Source: Ignavibacteriaceae bacterium | Lineage (GTDB): Bacteria > Bacteroidota > Ignavibacteria > Ignavibacteriales > Ignavibacteriaceae | DNA: 10,191 bases | Assembly: GCA_019912505.1 (NCBI GenBank) | Contig: JAIOIM010000645.1 | Span: 1 to 10,191, forward strand | Direction: 5' to 3' | Shown here: piece by piece, positions 6,318 through 10,191 of the stretch | How positions within the stretch are numbered: the first letter of the stretch is position 1 | Layout of the letters: every line of letters starts with the position of its first letter | Translations under genes and position numbers: made by a program | Notes under the pieces: generated by a model | Seen by the model: the letters and a program-made list of their open reading frames with translations, nothing else | Told to the model about the DNA's origin: nothing | Database searches by the model: none

Positions 6318-7271
6318 TTAAAAAAGTTTTAGCCTGTCCATTAACATTGTAATAGGACGGCTGTTAAGCATAATATAAAAATGAACACTTGGAACATTAT
6401 GATTCAACAGTTCCTCAACCTGCTTGGCAGCCCACTCAACACCAATACTCATTACATGCTCCGGTTTAGCGGCGTATATTTCATCAACCAACTGATCGGG
6501 TATGTTTATAAAAAAATTTTTAGGAATACTTATTAGCTGCGATTTATTTGTAATTATTTTTAATCCCGGTATTATTGGAACTTGTATACCTGCCGCACGG
6601 CACTTTTCCAAATAATCAAAATAATTTTTGTTATCGTAAAACATTTGGGTTACAATATACTCGGCACCGGCTTCAATTTTATCTTTTGTATGAGATATGT
6701 CAGTTTTTAAATTCGGAGCTTCAAAATGTTTTTCCGGGTAGCCGCCTACGCCAATACAAAAATTGGATGGACGTGCATCGAGCAAACCTTCTTCTAGATA
6801 TTTGCCTTTATTCATATCCACAATTTGCCTTACAAGATCGGCCGCAGATTTGTTTTTACTTCTTCCTTCCGGAATCGGTTTATCATAACCACTGTCATCG
6901 CCCCTTATAGCCAGCACATTCTCAATACCGAGGTAACTCAACTCAATCATAAAATCTTCAGTTTCCTCGCGGGTAAATCCCTTTGCAAGTATGTGCGGTA
7001 CAGCATCAATATTGTATTTGTTTTGAATTAACGCGCAAATACCAAGAGTACCCGGACGTTTACGTTTAATTCTTTTTTTTATTCCCTGAGATGTTTCGTC
7101 ATAAAACACCTCCGCAGAGTGACTTGTAATATCAATAAAGGGAGGATTATATTTTACTATTTCGTCAAGTACTCCGAGCAAACTTTTTATATCTCCCCCT
7201 CTTTTGGGGGGAATCAGTTCAAAACTTATTAATGGTTCTGTTGCGTTTTGTATGTGTTCAATTACTTTCAT
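6318..7271 (-). CDS. metF: 5,10-methylenetetrahydrofolate reductase (MetF)
   Basis: MetF reduces 5,10-methylene-THF to 5-methyl-THF using FAD and reduced nicotinamide (or another donor), supplying the methyl group for methionine. From the ATG at 7271 the product has 317 residues, normal for the bacterial enzyme without a regulatory C-terminal domain. ISFELIPPKRG (15-25) holds the catalytic Glu18 (E. coli Glu28). AIRGDDSG (121-128) holds the conserved folate-binding Asp. GVGGYPEKHFEAPN (174-187), VTQMFYD (207-213), IPGLKII (234-240) and HFYIMLNSRP (297-306) are family blocks. An in-frame TTG three codons upstream (7280) is less likely than the ATG, and neither has a clear ribosome binding site. 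A candidate promoter lies 24 nt upstream of the ATG. It probably heads the run down to rarA. Confidence 0.95.
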   Translation of the reverse strand: MKVIEHIQNATEPLISFELIPPKRGGDIKSLLGVLDEIVKYNPPFIDITSHSAEVFYDETSQGIKKRIKRKRPGTLGICALIQNKYNIDAVPHILAKGFTREETEDFMIELSYLGIENVLAIRGDDSGYDKPIPEGRSKNKSAADLVRQIVDMNKGKYLEEGLLDARPSNFCIGVGGYPEKHFEAPNLKTDISHTKDKIEAGAEYIVTQMFYDNKNYFDYLEKCRAAGIQVPIIPGLKIITNKSQLISIPKNFFINIPDQLVDEIYAAKPEHVMSIGVEWAAKQVEELLNHNVPSVHFYIMLNSRPITMLMDRLKLF

Positions 7272-7294
7272 ATATGCCAATTATTTTTGAATGC

Positions 7295-7324
7295 CAAATT
7301 TATAAAAAAATGCTCAATGAACAA
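7295..7324 (-). promoter_or_regulatory. Candidate Bacteroidota-type promoter for metF and downstream genes
   Basis: On the minus strand TAAATTTG (7302-7295) is an exact match to the -7 consensus TAnnTTTG. A TTG (7324-7322) sits 19 nt upstream, a usual distance for the -33 element. The box ends 24 nt before the metF ATG. The TTG falls inside the heptamer repeat array, and one repeat unit occupies part of the spacer. The call rests on short motifs. Confidence 0.4.
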
Positions 7325-7370
7325 TGCAAATGAGTAATGTACAATGTATAATGTATAATGTACAATGGGC
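7316..7370. repeat. Degenerate heptamer tandem repeat array (AATGTAY-like, 8 units)
   Basis: AATG begins at 7316, 7323, 7329, 7336, 7343, 7350, 7357 and 7364, a 7-bp period with one 6-bp step. The four central units are AATGTAC, AATGTAT, AATGTAT and AATGTAC; the outer ones diverge at the last three bases. The palindrome TGTACA occurs twice, 21 bp apart. The array lies between the acylase stop codon and metF and has no coding potential. It resembles short heptanucleotide repeats known from cyanobacteria (STRRs) in size, not necessarily in origin. Confidence 0.85.
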
Positions 7371-7401
7371 GGAAAGAGTAGGGATTGCATTTGCGCTTTG
7401 T

Positions 7402-9858
7402 CTATTTTATCTTTTTGAAGATTAACTTTTGCATACCGCTTCCTTGTATTATTTTTTCATCTGTATTTATTACCGCATATTTACCGTCTAACCAACTGCT
7501 TGTCATATCTCGGTAATGCTCGCTCAAAACATTCCCCGATTGTCCCGTAGGCAGTATAATATAAAACTCATCCGGTTTTGCAAAATCAAAAATATAACGC
7601 ATCGATGGACCGAGCGTACATTCAAATTCTTTGTGCTCAAGTATCGGAACTCCTTCGAGCGATTCATGAAACGGATACTCGGTATTAAATAACGTTGTAC
7701 CATCGCCGCCGATATTATACGGTCCGATGTTTATGTAACGATCGATAAATGATGACTGTCCGCTGAACGGATGCTCGAAAGTAACAGTGTGTATTCTCCC
7801 CCACTGCCAATCCTTTAAATTCTTTCCGTATGATTTTTCTAAAGCAGTTAATCCGTTGACAAAACTTTTTCTAATAACTTCGTTCAAAGTTTCCCTGTTT
7901 TTTGTTTTGATATTATCAATCCAACTGTTCGAAGGGTTTTTCATTAAATCCATAATTTTACGGTATGGTACATTTCCAACTAAAACATACTCGTTAAACA
8001 GATCGCGCCCCATTTCATCAAGAAAAATATTTTTCATAAAATATTTTAAAAAATAAATATAAATGGATGGTATCTGGCTAAGTTTATCAAACTCATAATT
8101 CCATTTATCGAGAAGTTCCAAAGATAGCTTTAAATTTTTGTCTCTAATTTTTACATCATCAAATGCAGACAAAATAAAGGGTGTAAGTTTGCGCGCGTAT
8201 GGCGATATAAAATCATTTTGATAATGCTCAAAATCATTTACAGAATGCTTTGCTTTTGAGTTTAGCAGCTCGGTAATTCGCTCAAATCGTGAAGCAGGTT
8301 CCCAAATATTTGAGATTGGATACTTAAAATTATTCAGCGTTTTATTGTTTGCCGAGGCAATATAATTTGTGGGCGGGTTGTAAAGATACGGCAGATCGGA
8401 AACATTTAAGATTGTCTGCCAATCATTCGATGTTGTAGTCCCGTCATAAATATACTCCATCCTATTTCCGGCTCTTACCGGCAGCCTTCCACCGAAAACA
8501 TAACCGATATTATTTTTATCATCAGCATAAATAAAATTTTGACCCGGCACGCTGTAGCTTTTAAATGCTTCTCTAAATTGCTCAAAGTTCCCGGCTTTAT
8601 TTATTTTAAAAAAAGTTTGCAGTTCATCGCTCTGTTCGCTTCCGAGCCATCTCATACTAATCTTTTCAGTTTTTACTCCGTTATCTTTGTACAACACATT
8701 AAACGGGTGAATCTTATCGATAAGCGGACCATGATGCGTATAAACAATTTCAATCGATACATCTAAAGAATCTTTTACCCCTATCTTTTCTTTTTTCTTT
8801 TTCAACCGCTGCCATGTGCCGTTGAGAAGATAATTGTTTCCCGATGAATCGATCTGCTCACTATAAAAATCAGTGTCATCAATCATTATGTTTGTAACTG
8901 CCCAAGATATATTATTGTTTTTACCGATTACAACAACCGGTATTCCGGGAATTGTAAAACCCGCGGCATTCCACTCAGGACTTTTTATTACAGCCACATA
9001 CCATTTTGATGGTGCACCGAGAGAAAGATGAGTATCGTTTGCTATAATAGACTTGCCGCTTTCTGATTTGTTTCCGTTTACAACCCAGTTATTAGAGCCG
9101 ATGTGTGTGCCGTTCATTCCCATAAAATTTCTAAACTTTTGATTTGTGCGTATGTAATCAACCGGAAGAAACGATATTGATTTACCGGCATCAGAAATTA
9201 CTACCGGCATATTTTCATCATACTGCGGAATTATTTCGCGCGCCTTTTCTTCTCCAAGTTTTTGAACAAGACGAGTAAAAGCAAAATCAGTCCACCAGCT
9301 TATATTTAATTCATACGCAAGCATTCTGCCGATGATGAGCGAATGCTCCGGTGTCCATTTATAAGGCTCATAACCAAGAAGGTCAAACTCAACTGGGAGT
9401 TTGCTACCGGCATCTGCTATATATTGATTAACGCCATTCGAGTATGCTTTTAATATTTCGAGAGTGTGAGGGCTTACCCGTTTTATATTTTCATCGACCG
9501 TTTTTTTTATTCCTATTGTCCTAAACATCCTATCAAACGGTATTGTGCGTGTTCCGAAAATTTCGCTCAACCTTCCGGCGCCTGCGCGGCGAGCAAGATC
9601 CATTGCAAACAAACGCTCCTGTGCGTGAACATAACCCAGCGCAAAAGCTGCGTCAAAATCGCTGTCCGCAAAAATATAAGGCACACCAAGGCTGTCCCTG
9701 TAAATTTCAACATTCTCTTTTACAAATGATGATTCAATTTCCCCCTCGTAAACCGGCAGGGTTGAATAGAGCATGCGCGAAAACAGATAGCCGCCAACAA
9801 GGAATATTATGATAATAGATGAGACTACACCTATTGTAACTTTAAGCCATTTTTGCAT
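7402..9858 (-). CDS. Membrane-anchored penicillin acylase family Ntn hydrolase
   Basis: Family members hydrolyse amide bonds of penicillins, cephalosporins, N-acyl-homoserine lactones or other N-acyl compounds outside the cytoplasm. The precursor cuts itself into alpha and beta chains. From the ATG at 9858 the product has 818 residues. A hydrophobic segment at about 7-26 after a Lys is a signal peptide or membrane anchor with no lipobox. The alpha-chain region includes GVPYIFADSDFDAAFALGYVHAQERLFAMD (in part 58-87). The nucleophile is Ser255 in GSNNW. Counting it as beta-1, beta-23 is His277 (ANDTHL), the oxyanion Asn is Asn441 (PGQNFIYAD) and the paired Arg is Arg462 (GRLPVR). DDTDFYSE (327-334) fits the Ca-binding region. 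His at beta-23 is the cephalosporin/AHL-acylase type, where E. coli penicillin G acylase has Gln. An in-frame TTG at 9957 would add a 33-aa basic extension, disfavoured because it puts a second hydrophobic stretch ahead of the signal. Confidence 0.93.
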   Translation of the reverse strand: MQKWLKVTIGVVSSIIIIFLVGGYLFSRMLYSTLPVYEGEIESSFVKENVEIYRDSLGVPYIFADSDFDAAFALGYVHAQERLFAMDLARRAGAGRLSEIFGTRTIPFDRMFRTIGIKKTVDENIKRVSPHTLEILKAYSNGVNQYIADAGSKLPVEFDLLGYEPYKWTPEHSLIIGRMLAYELNISWWTDFAFTRLVQKLGEEKAREIIPQYDENMPVVISDAGKSISFLPVDYIRTNQKFRNFMGMNGTHIGSNNWVVNGNKSESGKSIIANDTHLSLGAPSKWYVAVIKSPEWNAAGFTIPGIPVVVIGKNNNISWAVTNIMIDDTDFYSEQIDSSGNNYLLNGTWQRLKKKKEKIGVKDSLDVSIEIVYTHHGPLIDKIHPFNVLYKDNGVKTEKISMRWLGSEQSDELQTFFKINKAGNFEQFREAFKSYSVPGQNFIYADDKNNIGYVFGGRLPVRAGNRMEYIYDGTTTSNDWQTILNVSDLPYLYNPPTNYIASANNKTLNNFKYPISNIWEPASRFERITELLNSKAKHSVNDFEHYQNDFISPYARKLTPFILSAFDDVKIRDKNLKLSLELLDKWNYEFDKLSQIPSIYIYFLKYFMKNIFLDEMGRDLFNEYVLVGNVPYRKIMDLMKNPSNSWIDNIKTKNRETLNEVIRKSFVNGLTALEKSYGKNLKDWQWGRIHTVTFEHPFSGQSSFIDRYINIGPYNIGGDGTTLFNTEYPFHESLEGVPILEHKEFECTLGPSMRYIFDFAKPDEFYIILPTGQSGNVLSEHYRDMTSSWLDGKYAVINTDEKIIQGSGMQKLIFKKIK

Positions 9859-9882
9859 AAGATTATTAGAAGATTTTTTATG

Positions 9883-9890
9883 CAAATATA
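9883..9890 (-). promoter_or_regulatory. Candidate -7 promoter box for the acylase gene
   Basis: On the minus strand TATATTTG matches TAnnTTTG exactly and ends 25 nt before the proposed ATG at 9858, nearly the same spacing as at metF and dprA. No TTG is present 19-20 nt upstream. If used, transcripts would exclude the upstream TTG start at 9957, which supports the ATG choice. Confidence 0.35.
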
Positions 9891-10191
9891 AAATAAAATA
9901 AATGAAGATGAGGGATAGTTTTCGGTTCAGTGATAATTTATTCTTTTTTTTCAGCAAAGGGTGAGTGTTAAATGATGAAATAAACTAACGAATTGCTTGG
10001 CACGAATAACCGTTTGCTAAGATACAAAGTCATGTTCCGCAGAAACTTTAAATAAATAGCTCCTTTATATGGGGACGTGAGAAAGTAATGGTTTTTAATT
10101 ATCCAAGATGGTATATAATAAAAATTGCCAAACAGAAACCGTTACGCCACAGCGCACAGGTAAAACGGTTCATATCTTGAATGAAATTTCA
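9891..10191. other. Gene-free stretch at the right edge
   Basis: I find no supportable gene here. The longest item is a 30-codon plus-strand frame from an ATG at 10088 to a TGA at 10178-10180, lysine- and arginine-rich, with no recognisable motif; it may be chance. The 7-mer AACCGTT occurs at 10008-10014 and 10137-10143, and its inverse complement at 10164-10170, so the last two can form a 7-bp stem with a 20-nt loop. The stretch is probably the regulatory region upstream of the acylase gene and possibly of a gene beyond the window. Confidence 0.5.

Noticed and set aside
7316..7370. CRISPR-like array
   Set aside because: The units are 7 bp and contiguous, with no spacers and no cas genes nearby.
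9859..9957. N-terminal extension of the acylase from a TTG start at 9957
   Set aside because: It would place an extra hydrophobic stretch before the signal segment, has no ribosome binding site, and contains the candidate promoter box at 9883-9890.

Overview
This is AT-rich bacterial chromosomal DNA carrying mostly housekeeping genes. The protein flavour suggests the Bacteroidota/Ignavibacteriota (FCB) group: a DUF3098-like small membrane protein, a short MetF, and several TAnnTTTG-like promoter boxes in front of genes. This placement is an inference from motifs, not from a marker gene. No rRNA, tRNA, CRISPR array, transposase or phage gene was seen.

Left part, plus strand (1-2062): a probable terminator of an unseen gene (56-91) is followed by an unrecognised 82-aa protein (192-440). 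Next comes a near-consensus promoter (443-471) feeding a roughly 100-nt leader with two hairpins. The leader precedes a 92-aa two-helix membrane protein (578-856) that ends in a strong intrinsic terminator (865-895). dprA (941-2062) then encodes the DNA-processing protein that loads RecA onto single-stranded DNA.

Middle part, minus strand (7271 down to 2059): a tightly packed run is read as metF, Gfo/Idh/MocA oxidoreductase, class II aldolase, ddl, ftsB/divIC-like, rarA. After a 39-bp gap behind metF, neighbours overlap, abut or lie 2-5 bp apart, so they are probably co-transcribed and partly translationally coupled. The run mixes one-carbon metabolism, sugar chemistry, peptidoglycan precursor synthesis (Ddl), septum formation (FtsB) and replication-fork maintenance (RarA). 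Its last gene meets dprA head-on, with the two stop codons overlapping by 4 bp and no room for a terminator.

Right part, minus strand (9858 down to 7402): a large membrane-anchored penicillin-acylase-family Ntn hydrolase with an intact catalytic set. Between it and metF lies an array of eight AATG-headed heptamer-like repeats that runs into the proposed metF promoter. The last 230 bases hold no gene that I can support.

I do not see a convincing new multi-gene system. The items most worth a second look are the structured leader at 443-577, the heptamer array at the metF promoter, the recurring promoter box at a fixed distance from start codons, the acylase's substrate, and the orphan 82-aa gene.
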